Assembly (NCBI GenBank): GCA_947455195.1
Contig: CANGMI010000003.1
Coordinates: forward strand, 323,620 to 387,619
DNA: 64,000 bases
Direction: 5' to 3'
Source: Pseudomonadota bacterium
GTDB lineage: Bacteria; Pseudomonadota; Gammaproteobacteria; Burkholderiales; SG8-39
Below are positions 33,371 to 41,550 of this stretch, one piece after another (positions within the stretch are counted from its first letter, which is position 1; each line of letters begins with the position of its first letter). The notes under the pieces were generated by a model. The model was given only the letters and a program-made list of their open reading frames with translations, was not told the DNA's origin and searched no databases. A program made the position numbers and the translations under genes.

Positions 33371-34732
33371 ATGCCATCACTGAACGACTATCTCGACAGC
33401 CTCCCCGCCGAGGATGTCCTGCGCATCTCCGAGCCCACCGATCTGGATTACCTGCCTACGGCGCTCGTGCTCGAACTGGAGAAGCGCAAGCGATTTCCGG
33501 TGGTGGTCGTCGAGAACCCGATCGGCTTCGATGCCCCGTGGGTTGCCAATATCTTTTCCGACCGTGCACGAATCGCGCGCATCGCCGGCGCCGCGCCGGG
33601 CACCGGCCCGAACAGCTTCAACGACGTCTGGCAGCGCTGCGAAGCGCATCCCTTGGCGTCGGTGATCGTCCCGACCGGGGCCGTGCAGCAGGTCGTGGTT
33701 CAAGGTGCCGAAGTGGATGCCGGGGCCTTGCCGATCAGCCGGCACTTCGAGCATGACGCGGGGCGCTACATCAGTTCGGGCATCCTGATCTGCAAGGACC
33801 CGGATACCGGGGTGCGCAATCTGTCGTACCAGCGACTGCAGTTGAAGGGTCCCGACCGGTTCGGGGTGAGCCTGCATTCGCGCGGTCACATCTGGGAGCA
33901 TCTGGCACGCTGCGAGGCGCGCGGCAAGAACCTCGAGGTGGCCATCCTGATCGGCGCACACCCCGCGATCTATCTGGCGGCGGCCGCCAAGGTGGCGATG
34001 GAAGTCGACGAAATGGACATCGCCGGTGCGATGCTGGGCAGCCCGATCGAACTGGTGCGCTGCAAGACCATCGATGTCGAGGTGCCGGCCGATGCCGAAT
34101 ATGTGATCGAAGGGGAAATCCTCGCCGGGGTCCATGAAGACGAGGGACCGTTTGGCGAGTACACCGGCTATTCCACCTCGCGCTCGACCCGTAATGTCTT
34201 CGTGGTGAAGGCCATCACGCGCAAGGCAAAGCCGGTCTACCTGGACATCATCCCGGGCTACTCGATGGAGCACCTGCTGCTGGGTCGCGCCGCCAAGGAG
34301 GCGCACGTGTTCAGCCGGTTGAAGGAAATGGTACCCAACCTGAAGGCACTCAATTACCCGCGCTCCGGCACCCACTTTCATGCGTACATTTCGTTGAAGA
34401 AATCGGCCGAGGGGCAGGCGCGCCACGCCCTGATGCTGCTGATGGGCCTGGACAACTACATCAAGCTCGCGGTGGCCGTCGACGCCGATGTCGATGTGTT
34501 CAATGAAGAGGAGGTGCTGTGGGCGATTGCCACCCGGTTCCAGGCCGATACCGATCTGTTCACGGTACCCAAGGTATTGTGCAACCGGCTCGATCCGTCC
34601 TCGGTGGATGGCATGTCGGCCAAGCTCGCCCTCGATGCCACGGCACCGCTCGATTGGGATGTTCAACGTGCCTTCCCGCCGACACGCGCGGTTGACTGGG
34701 CGCAGGATCTGATTCGCAACCGAAAACTCTAG
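33371..34732 (+). CDS. UbiD-family prenylated-FMN decarboxylase
   Basis: A 453-residue UbiD-type (de)carboxylase. The catalytic residues can be placed: Arg155 in LSYQRLQLKG and the Glu258/Glu263 pair in EGPFGEYTGY, equivalent to the Arg-Glu-Glu set of fungal Fdc1. HSRGHIWEHLAR and YSMEHLLLGRAAKEA are also typical. ATG at 33371 gives the usual N-terminus (SLNDYLDSL). It needs prenylated FMN from a UbiX enzyme, not found here. With an ABC transporter and an amidohydrolase downstream, decarboxylation of an imported (hetero)aromatic acid is likely (inference). Confidence 0.9.
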   Translation: MPSLNDYLDSLPAEDVLRISEPTDLDYLPTALVLELEKRKRFPVVVVENPIGFDAPWVANIFSDRARIARIAGAAPGTGPNSFNDVWQRCEAHPLASVIVPTGAVQQVVVQGAEVDAGALPISRHFEHDAGRYISSGILICKDPDTGVRNLSYQRLQLKGPDRFGVSLHSRGHIWEHLARCEARGKNLEVAILIGAHPAIYLAAAAKVAMEVDEMDIAGAMLGSPIELVRCKTIDVEVPADAEYVIEGEILAGVHEDEGPFGEYTGYSTSRSTRNVFVVKAITRKAKPVYLDIIPGYSMEHLLLGRAAKEAHVFSRLKEMVPNLKALNYPRSGTHFHAYISLKKSAEGQARHALMLLMGLDNYIKLAVAVDADVDVFNEEEVLWAIATRFQADTDLFTVPKVLCNRLDPSSVDGMSAKLALDATAPLDWDVQRAFPPTRAVDWAQDLIRNRKL

Positions 34733-34746
34733 AGGATTCACCGAAA

Positions 34747-35730
34747 ATGCGGTTTGCTCGTACGATTGCCTTGGCTATGACCCTGACCGGCGCGGCCCTG
34801 CTCGGCTGCTCACTGGAGGCGTCAGCACAGACCAGCGCGCCCAAGAAGGTGACCTTCCGCCTCGACTGGAAGCCGGGTGCCCAGCACGCCGTCTTCTACT
34901 ACGCACGCGAGCGCGGCTACTACAGTGCCGAGGGCATCGACCTGCAGATCGTTTCAGGCTCGGGATCGTCAGACTCGGTGAAGCAGCTGGGCTCACGGGC
35001 GGTCGACCTCGCCCTGGTCGATGCGCTTGTCATGGTTCAGGGGCTCGAACAGCGTGTGCCGGTGAAATCGGTGGCAGCCTACTACCAGCGCACACCCATC
35101 GTCCTGATGAGCCCGCAGGCAAAGCCCATCACCGATGTGAAGCAGTTGCTGGGTGACGTGAAGCTGGGTTCGAAGAAGGGCAGCGCCACCTTTCAGGGCT
35201 TGATTGCCTTGCTGGGCGCCAACAACATCAAGCTCGAGAGCGTGAAGCTCATCGACATCGGGTTTGGCGTGCAACCGCTTCTGGTGAAGCAGGTGGATGC
35301 CATGATGGGCTTCACCATGAACGAGCCGGTTGAAGCCGAGTCGGCCGGCATGCCCATCCATGAGCTCATGATCGCCGACGCTGGGGTGAACACCTACGGC
35401 CTGGTGATCGCATCGAACGATACCTTCATTCGCAGCCAGCCCGAGCTGGTCACCGGGTTCCTGCGGGCCAGCCGCAAGGCCGCCGGGGAAGTGCTCGGGG
35501 CGCGGCAGGCTACGGTGCAATCGGTCGTGAATGCGGTCTCCGAAATCGATGCGGCGCGCGAATTGAAGGTGCTCGATCGCACGATTCCGTTTCTGACCGG
35601 CAAGAACGCCGCATTTGGCACCCAGACCGAGCAGGGCTGGAAGGTCACGATTCAAACGGCACAGACGCTCGGCCTGGTTGAAAAGGCCCCGGCAACACGC
35701 GACATCTTCGATGCGAGTCTCCTGAAGTGA
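34747..35730 (+). CDS. ABC transporter substrate-binding protein (NMT1/THI5-like)
   Basis: A 327-residue periplasmic receptor. The leader ends either at a lipobox-like LLGC (Cys21) or at ASAQ. The mature part begins KKVTFRLDWKPGAQHAVFYY, the hallmark of NMT1/THI5-type pyrimidine/amine receptors, followed by YYSAEGIDLQIVSGSGSSDS. It starts 14 bases after the UbiD gene, and its stop overlaps the GTG of the ATPase gene, placing it firmly in the UbiD-ABC operon. The ligand is unknown; an aromatic acid that UbiD decarboxylates would fit. Confidence 0.9.
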   Translation: MRFARTIALAMTLTGAALLGCSLEASAQTSAPKKVTFRLDWKPGAQHAVFYYARERGYYSAEGIDLQIVSGSGSSDSVKQLGSRAVDLALVDALVMVQGLEQRVPVKSVAAYYQRTPIVLMSPQAKPITDVKQLLGDVKLGSKKGSATFQGLIALLGANNIKLESVKLIDIGFGVQPLLVKQVDAMMGFTMNEPVEAESAGMPIHELMIADAGVNTYGLVIASNDTFIRSQPELVTGFLRASRKAAGEVLGARQATVQSVVNAVSEIDAARELKVLDRTIPFLTGKNAAFGTQTEQGWKVTIQTAQTLGLVEKAPATRDIFDASLLK

Positions 35731-36578
35731 GCGATGAAGGTGCCGCTCGCTCAGAGGCGCCCTCACCCCTGATCCGCATGCGTGGCGTGGGGGTGGTCTA
35801 CCCCAGCGCCCAGGGCCCGGTGAATGCATTGACCGGGGTCGATCTGGCGGTTGCCGATGGCGAATTCGTGGCGCTGCTGGGCCCGACCGGCTGCGGCAAG
35901 AGCACCCTGCTGCGTCTGGTGAGCGATCTGCTGCGCCCGACCTCGGGTCAGATCGAGGTGAGGGGCCAGCCGGCCGCGGCCGCGCGGCGGGCCAATGAGT
36001 TTGGCTTCGTGTTCCAGGAGCCCGCACTCCTGCCCTGGCGCTCGGCGCTCGAGAACGTGCGTCTGCCGCTCGAAGTGGTGGACTACCCGGCATCCGATCG
36101 CCAGGCGCGCTGCGAAAGCCTGCTCGAGATGGTAGGCCTGACCCGGTTTCGCGGCCACTATCCGCACGAACTCTCAGGCGGCATGAAACAGCGTGTGGCC
36201 ATCGTGCGCGCGCTTGCCTGGAACCCTTCGATTCTTCTCATGGATGAGCCCTTTTCGGCGCTCGACGAACTGACGAAAGCACAACTTCAGGATGATCTGC
36301 TCGATCTGTGGGCGAGCGAGAAGAAGACCGTGCTCTTTGTCACCCACAACATCTCCGAGGCGGTCTACCTGGCCGACCGGGTCGTGGTGATGTCGGCGCA
36401 TCCGGGCCGCATTGCCCGCACCGTGACGATCGACTTGCCGCGCCCGCGGACCGCCGACCTGCGCGAGACCCTGCCGTTTCTCGCGCTGGTACGCGAGGCG
36501 CGTGAGGCCTTGCGCGGCGAACCGGCGACACTGACGACACTGACGACACCGACGACACCGACGACAAGGGCCTCATGA
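35727..36578 (+). CDS. ABC transporter ATP-binding protein with repetitive C-terminal tail
   Basis: A 283-residue ATPase of the SsuB/TauB type. Walker A is GPTGCGKST, the signature LSGGMKQRV and Walker B ILLMDEPFSALD, with VTHNISEA after it. GTG at 35727 overlaps the receptor stop (GTGA). The end is odd: after the conserved domain the tail reads PATLTTLTTPTTPTTRAS, encoded by five near-identical 9-base units (36522-36566). The stop overlaps the permease start (ATGA), so the repeat lies right at the translational coupling point. Confidence 0.93.
   Translation: MSDEGAARSEAPSPLIRMRGVGVVYPSAQGPVNALTGVDLAVADGEFVALLGPTGCGKSTLLRLVSDLLRPTSGQIEVRGQPAAAARRANEFGFVFQEPALLPWRSALENVRLPLEVVDYPASDRQARCESLLEMVGLTRFRGHYPHELSGGMKQRVAIVRALAWNPSILLMDEPFSALDELTKAQLQDDLLDLWASEKKTVLFVTHNISEAVYLADRVVVMSAHPGRIARTVTIDLPRPRTADLRETLPFLALVREAREALRGEPATLTTLTTPTTPTTRAS
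36522..36566 (+). repeat. Coding minisatellite, 9-base unit x5
   Basis: Units are CCGGCGACA, CTGACGACA twice and CCGACGACA twice, in tandem, encoding the Thr/Pro/Leu tail of the ABC ATPase. Changes in copy number would keep the reading frame. Confidence 0.9.
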
Positions 36579-37378
36579 GCACGCAAGCACTTCTGGTGAC
36601 GCCCGCGGCACCGATCGAATCCATGCTGCAACGCTTCGGGCCACCGATCGTCATCCTGGCCGTCGTGCTCGCGGTGTGGGAGTTCCTGGTCTGGTTGTTC
36701 GATGTGCCACCCTGGCTCCTGCCCGCACCGTCGCAAGTGGCCGTGCGCTTCACCCGCACCCCTACGCTCTGGTACCACACCGGCCTCACGATTCTGGAGG
36801 CGTTCAGCGGCTTTGCGGTGTCTGCCTTGCTCGGAGTGAGTCTGTCGGCACTGATCGTGCATTCGCGGTTCATGGAGCGGGGCGTCTTTCCGTACATTGT
36901 CGTATCCAATTCGATACCGATCATCGCCGTGGTGCCGCTCCTGACCATCTGGTTCGGCTTCGGTCTGGCGCCCAAGGTGATGATTGCCTCGATCATCACC
37001 TTCTTTCCGATTGTCACCAATACCACCCGCGGACTGAAGGCCGCTGACCCGAGAATTCTCGACTTCATGCACTCGATCAATGCCACTCGGTCGGAAATTT
37101 TCTTCAAGGTCCAGTTGCCGGCAGCGCTGCCCTTCATCTTTGCTGGCTTCAAGATTGCCGCTTCGCTCTCGCTGGTCGGCGCCGTGGTAGGCGAGTTCTA
37201 TGGCTCTGATCGTGGCCTGGGCTATCTGGTGATCACGTCCGCGACGCAACTGCGTACCGACCTCCTCTTCGTGTCGATCATCGTCCTTGCCGCGTTGGGC
37301 GTCGGCCTCTTCACGCTCTTTGGCAAGCTCGAGCGGCTGGTGATACGCGGTGAGGTCGACACCGAACGGCCCACCTGA
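36575..37378 (+). CDS. ABC transporter permease (SsuC/TauC family)
   Basis: A 267-residue inner-membrane permease with about six membrane segments. The EAA-like coupling loop reads NTTRGLKAADPRILDFMHSI followed by FFKVQLPAALPFIFAGFKIA. It starts inside the ATPase stop codon (ATGA). With the receptor and ATPase it forms a complete importer within the UbiD operon. Its termini are short and normal for the family. Confidence 0.93.
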   Translation: MSTQALLVTPAAPIESMLQRFGPPIVILAVVLAVWEFLVWLFDVPPWLLPAPSQVAVRFTRTPTLWYHTGLTILEAFSGFAVSALLGVSLSALIVHSRFMERGVFPYIVVSNSIPIIAVVPLLTIWFGFGLAPKVMIASIITFFPIVTNTTRGLKAADPRILDFMHSINATRSEIFFKVQLPAALPFIFAGFKIAASLSLVGAVVGEFYGSDRGLGYLVITSATQLRTDLLFVSIIVLAALGVGLFTLFGKLERLVIRGEVDTERPT

Positions 37379-37387
37379 CCGGGCCGG

Positions 37388-37411
37388 GCGCTGCGTCTGG
37401 CGCTGCGTCTG
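37388..37411 (+). repeat. 12-base tandem duplication, intergenic
   Basis: GCGCTGCGTCTG occurs twice in perfect tandem between the permease and amidohydrolase genes. Probably a slippage product; no function is evident. Confidence 0.8.
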
Positions 37412-37462
37412 GCACAAAGGCCCACTGCTACGCCGGCTGCCGCGTTCGCCGAGGAGCAAGCG

Positions 37463-38770
37463 ATGGACATGAAAAGACCCCTGTTGATCAAGAATGCGAT
37501 CGTCGTCGCACAACCCGATCGGGCGCAGCCCTTCCTGGGCTGGGTGCGCATTCGCGGCACGCAGATCGAGGCGGTGGGGGTCGGGGCACCGGTTGAGGAG
37601 GCCATTGGGGATGAGGCTGAGGTGATCGATGCGCGCGGCGGCATCCTGATACCAGGCCTCGTCAACACCCATGCGCATTCGCACAGCAGTCTCACCCGCG
37701 GCAGCGCCGAGGGCATGACGCTCGAGCCGTGGCTGAACGCCTTGATCCGCGAACAGGCACAACTGACCCCCGAGCAGGCACGTGTGGGGGCGTTTGCCAC
37801 CTATGCCGAGATGCTGCTCTCGGGCACGACCACGGCCCTCGACATGTGCATCAGCCCCGAGGTGGCCCGCGAAGCGGCCGAGGCCATCGGCATTCGGGCG
37901 GTCATTGCGCCCTATGTGGCTGACTCGATGCGCTTTGCGCCGACCCTCGAGCGTACCGAAGCCATGCTGGCGAGCACCGCGCCGAATGCGCGGGTGCGAA
38001 CCTGGGTGGGTCTGCATGATATCGAGAGCGTGAGCGAGGGGCTGCTGCGACGCGGGGCCTCGCTGGCACGCCAGTACGGTGTGGGGCTGCATCTTCACTG
38101 CGCCGAGTCCGAATTTCTGACTCGCAAGACGCTCACCCGTACCGGCCGCTCGCCCGTCGAAGAACTCGAGCATCTGGACGCCCTCTTCCCGGGCACGCAC
38201 CTTGCGCACTGCGTCTGGGTCAACGAGAGCGATCAGCAACGGATGGCCGCACGCGGGGCGAGTGCCGCGCACTGTCCGCATGCCAACCTGAAACTTGGCT
38301 CAGGCATCGCGCCGGTTGCCGCAATGCGCACAGCGGGCGTACGAGTGGCACTGGCCACCGATGGCGCGAAGGCCAACAACCGGCTCGACATGTTCGACGT
38401 CATGAAGTTCGCATCACTCCTTGCCAAGGGCACGGCGCGCGATGCGAGTGTGCTGCAGGCGGGCGAGGTGCTTGCCATGGCGAGTACCACCGGGGCGTCG
38501 GTGCTGGGGATCGATGCTGGCGAGATTGCGCCCGGGCGTCTGGCTGATCTCACCCTCGTTGGCGTCGATCGATTCCACCTTCAACCTGCCGTGCCCGAAA
38601 CGGTCGTGACCAATCTCGTTCACGCAGCGCGTGGATCTGATGTGAGTCTGGTGATCGTGGACGGTCGGATCGTCGTCCGAGAGGGTCGCTTGACCCTGGT
38701 GGATCAAGACCAACTGCTTGCGCGTCATGCTGCGGTGGGCCGGAAACTGCTGGCCCTTGGACAGGCGTAG
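37463..38770 (+). CDS. Amidohydrolase/deaminase (TrzA/AtzB, MtaD-like)
   Basis: A 435-residue metal-dependent hydrolase of the TIM-barrel amidohydrolase superfamily. Metal ligands are visible as THAHSHSSL (His70, His72), LHLHCAES, the His of THLAHCVWV and the Asp of LATDGAKANN. This set, with one metal and HCAES, is the cytosine/guanine/S-triazine/methylthioadenosine deaminase subgroup. It is 84 bases after the ABC permease gene and may act in the same pathway, removing an amino or chloro group from a heterocycle; that link is inferred. Confidence 0.88.
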   Translation: MDMKRPLLIKNAIVVAQPDRAQPFLGWVRIRGTQIEAVGVGAPVEEAIGDEAEVIDARGGILIPGLVNTHAHSHSSLTRGSAEGMTLEPWLNALIREQAQLTPEQARVGAFATYAEMLLSGTTTALDMCISPEVAREAAEAIGIRAVIAPYVADSMRFAPTLERTEAMLASTAPNARVRTWVGLHDIESVSEGLLRRGASLARQYGVGLHLHCAESEFLTRKTLTRTGRSPVEELEHLDALFPGTHLAHCVWVNESDQQRMAARGASAAHCPHANLKLGSGIAPVAAMRTAGVRVALATDGAKANNRLDMFDVMKFASLLAKGTARDASVLQAGEVLAMASTTGASVLGIDAGEIAPGRLADLTLVGVDRFHLQPAVPETVVTNLVHAARGSDVSLVIVDGRIVVREGRLTLVDQDQLLARHAAVGRKLLALGQA

Positions 38771-38874
38771 AGTTTGATCAAGCAAGTTGTCGGGTTGCCC
38801 GCGACTCGAGCCTCGTGCGTCAGGGCAGGCTTGGCAACAGGCTCTACAGTCAGAAACCCCAGGAGACAGACACC

Positions 38875-40110
38875 ATGAACCACTCTGACACAGCGAACCC
38901 TTTACGCCGCAGGCTCGTGGCAGGCGGTGCCGGTCTGCTGGCTGGTGCGGGTGCCAGTGCCTTGAGCGGCACGGCACTTGCGCAAGCCGCAACCGTCAAC
39001 CTGCCGATGGTCAACGGCAGGCGCAACCTGGTGGCGTACCCGGAAAAGCGCCCACTCATCGTGTTGACGTCGCGCCCGCCACAGCTCGAGACACCCTTCG
39101 AGGTGTTCAACGAGAGCCTCATCACGCCGAACGATGCGTTCTTCGTGCGTTATCACAACGCCGGCATACCAACCTCGATCGACGCCGACACGCATGTCAT
39201 CCGGATCGGCGGCAGCGCCTGCGGCAAGCCCTACGATCTCACCATGGCCGCCCTGCGAAGCCAGTTCAAGCCGATCGAGTATCTGGCAGTCAACCAGTGC
39301 TCGGGCAACAGCCGTGGCAACTTCGCCCCGCGCGTCACCGGTGGTCAGCTCGGCAACGGTGCGATGGGCAATGCGCGCTGGCTGGGTGTACCTCTGAAGG
39401 ACGTGCTGGCGCGGGCCGAACTGAAGACCAGCGCCCGGCAAGTGGTGTTCAACGGACTCGACACCGCTCTTTTTGGCGGTGGCGATTTCGTGAAATCGCT
39501 CGACATCGATCACGCCGTCGATGGCGAAGTGATGCTTGCCTACCAGATGAACGGCGCCGACATCCCGATGCTGAACGGGTATCCGGTGAAGCTCATCGTA
39601 CCCGGGTACTACGGCACCTACTGGATCAAGCATCTGTCGGACATCGAGGTCGTCGATCAGACCTACGAGGGGTTCTGGATGAAACCCGCGTACCGGATTC
39701 CCGACAACGATTGCGCCTGCATCGAGCCAGGCACCGTGCCCGCCTCGACGCGACCCATCGGCCGCTTCACGGTGCGCTCATTCATCACCTCGCTCCAGGA
39801 CGGCGCACGCGTCACGGCGGGCCGGCAGAGCGTCGTGCGGGGCATCGCATTCGATGGCGGTCAGGGCATTCGGGAGGTGGCTTTTTCGACCGACGGCGGG
39901 CAAAGCTGGCGAGGTGCGAAGCTCGGTGCCGACATGGGCCGCTATTCGTTTCGCGAGTTCACCTTCGCCTTCACGCCCGAACGGGGCAGCCACGACCTTC
40001 GCGTGCGGGCCTGGAACCGCTCGGGCCAGAGTCAGCCCATGGAGGCGTTGTGGCAACCGGCCGGCTACATGCGCAACGTGGTCGAGTCGGTCAAGGTCAC
40101 GGCAGTCTGA
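38875..40110 (+). CDS. sorA: Sulfite dehydrogenase molybdenum subunit (SorA-like sulfite oxidase family)
   Basis: A 411-residue periplasmic molybdoenzyme. A Tat-type leader (LRRRLVAGGAGLLAGAGAS) ends near AQA. The Moco-binding cysteine is Cys142 in NQCSGNSRG. GYYGTYWIKHLSDIEV and the C-terminal dimerisation domain (AFDGGQGIREVAFSTDGGQS) are family landmarks. SorA oxidises sulfite to sulfate and passes electrons to the cytochrome subunit encoded 11 bases downstream. ATG at 38875 with CAGGAGAC upstream is the natural start. Confidence 0.88.
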   Translation: MNHSDTANPLRRRLVAGGAGLLAGAGASALSGTALAQAATVNLPMVNGRRNLVAYPEKRPLIVLTSRPPQLETPFEVFNESLITPNDAFFVRYHNAGIPTSIDADTHVIRIGGSACGKPYDLTMAALRSQFKPIEYLAVNQCSGNSRGNFAPRVTGGQLGNGAMGNARWLGVPLKDVLARAELKTSARQVVFNGLDTALFGGGDFVKSLDIDHAVDGEVMLAYQMNGADIPMLNGYPVKLIVPGYYGTYWIKHLSDIEVVDQTYEGFWMKPAYRIPDNDCACIEPGTVPASTRPIGRFTVRSFITSLQDGARVTAGRQSVVRGIAFDGGQGIREVAFSTDGGQSWRGAKLGADMGRYSFREFTFAFTPERGSHDLRVRAWNRSGQSQPMEALWQPAGYMRNVVESVKVTAV

Positions 40111-40121
40111 GGAGCGCGACG

Positions 40122-40469
40122 ATGAACCATCCAGCACACGGCAAGGCGCGCATCACCTTCGTGATGGCCGCCATCGCAGTCGGGATTGCCAGCACGGCCA
40201 TGGCCGCCCCGAAGACCATCGATCTGCCGCCCGACGGCGTACAGATGACCCCGAGCGCGTTGCCCGGCTACGCCAAGGCGCAGGCCAGTTGCGTGGTCTG
40301 CCACTCGGCCGAATACATGCTCTACCAGCCCCCGACGGCAGCGCGGCCCTACTGGGACGCCATGGTGAAGCGCATGAAAGTGGTGTTCAAGGCGCCGATC
40401 GACGACGCTGACATGCCCGAGATCATCGACTACCTGGTGAAGACCTACGGCAACGAGCAGCCGAAGTAG
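40122..40469 (+). CDS. sorB: Sulfite dehydrogenase cytochrome c subunit (SorB-like)
   Basis: A 115-residue mono-haem c-type cytochrome. Leader TFVMAAIAVGIASTAMAA, then the haem site CVVCH at 57-61 and Met85 or Met88 as axial ligand candidates. GGAGCGCGACG directly precedes ATG 40122. Size and position next to the molybdenum subunit match SorB, which carries electrons from SorA to the respiratory cytochrome pool. This type binds SorA tightly in the periplasm. Confidence 0.87.
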   Translation: MNHPAHGKARITFVMAAIAVGIASTAMAAPKTIDLPPDGVQMTPSALPGYAKAQASCVVCHSAEYMLYQPPTAARPYWDAMVKRMKVVFKAPIDDADMPEIIDYLVKTYGNEQPK

Positions 40470-40637
40470 GGCCGTGGCGACGCATGCCCGGTACCGCGCG
40501 CAGCCATGGACACGCCGCGGAGGCGCGTGACCGCCGGGGGTACCTGAAGCCATGCGCCCGGCAACAATCCTTATTGATCAGACGCCACGCACGACGACGG
40601 TTCGTGATATCTGACGAAAGGTAAAAACGCTCATCGA

Positions 40638-40670
40638 GCGTCAGGCCAGCCGGGGGCTGCCGCCTGACGC
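40638..40670 (+). promoter_or_regulatory. Strong leader hairpin before the second glycan island
   Basis: GCGTCAGGC (40638-40646) pairs with GCCTGACGC (40662-40670); inside it CAGCC (40647-40651) pairs with GGCTG (40655-40659) around a GGG loop, leaving only a CC bulge. This 14-bp stem ends 21 bases before the ATG at 40692. It follows a comparatively A/T-rich patch (40565-40630) that could hold the promoter. Attenuation or translational control is possible; no T-run follows. Confidence 0.55.
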
Positions 40671-40691
40671 CATCACCCGTCCGTCCGTGAC

Positions 40692-41507
40692 ATGAAACTT
40701 GCGTGGATCATCCTGTCGAGAGACAGGGCAATGCAGCTCGATGCCCTGCTCCGCTCCATGGCGCTGCACGCGAGGAACCCGGCGCCCGTCTACATCTATT
40801 ACATGGCCACCAATGCGGCGCACAGGGCGGCTTACTTCGATGTCTTTCGGCGGCATGCTCAGCTCGTCTCAGGCGTCGCTGTCGACAATGGATTTCGCGC
40901 AGGCCTCCGATACCTGGTGGGCAGTGTCAACGCCGAACGCATTGCCTTTCTCATGGACGATCAGGTCTTCGTGCGCGCGACCGATCTGGAGCGCGCCCTG
41001 ATCTTCGATCCGCGTCAGGCCATCTTCAGTTTCCGGCTTGGCTCACGCATCACCGAATGCCAGCCGCTGGGAAACCTCAAGACCCCGCCGCCGCGGTTTC
41101 GCACGTTCGATCGGCCCGGATACCTGGTCTGGCGGTGGCGCGAGGGGCGCGGTGACTGGGGATGCCGGCAGTCGCTCGATGGCAATGTCTTCCTGCGTTC
41201 GCAGGTCATCGACATTCTCTCCAAGCGAGAGTTCCATGGTCCGCAATCACTGGAGGCAGCGCTCGACGATCGGCTGCTGACCGCGGAACTGGGTGTATGC
41301 GAGGAGAGCCCTTCGGTCGTCAATCTGGCCATCAACCGGGTATCCACGGAAGCCGTGATCTATCCCAGCGGGGATTGCCACACGGATGTTCTGCTCGAAC
41401 AATGGGTCAAGGGGTTCCAGATGGACGTTGATGCCATTGCTGCCATTCCATTCAGCGCCTGTCACGCAATCATCGATCTGGCGATACAACCTCGGGGTGG
41501 CGATTGA
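40692..41507 (+). CDS. Putative GT-A-type glycosyltransferase of unknown family
   Basis: A 271-residue protein. The N-terminus KLAWIILSRDRAMQLDALLRS resembles the first strand of a GT-A fold, and ERIAFLMDDQVFVRATDL contains a DDQ site at the place of the DxD metal motif. RGDWGCRQSLDGNVFLRSQV could hold the acceptor site. I do not recognise a named family. It starts the second glycan island, followed at 43 bases by a clear GT8 gene, so a sugar-transfer role is likely. The ATG has no strong Shine-Dalgarno; a strong hairpin lies just upstream. Confidence 0.62.
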   Translation: MKLAWIILSRDRAMQLDALLRSMALHARNPAPVYIYYMATNAAHRAAYFDVFRRHAQLVSGVAVDNGFRAGLRYLVGSVNAERIAFLMDDQVFVRATDLERALIFDPRQAIFSFRLGSRITECQPLGNLKTPPPRFRTFDRPGYLVWRWREGRGDWGCRQSLDGNVFLRSQVIDILSKREFHGPQSLEAALDDRLLTAELGVCEESPSVVNLAINRVSTEAVIYPSGDCHTDVLLEQWVKGFQMDVDAIAAIPFSACHAIIDLAIQPRGGD

Positions 41508-41550
41508 TCGATTGCCAGCTCGTGAAATCCTCAATGCTCGAGAAAAGTCC

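Noticed and set aside
36365-38281. Long minus-strand frame opposite the ABC permease and amidohydrolase
   Set aside because: Antisense to two genes with intact family motifs; no domain visible in the translation.
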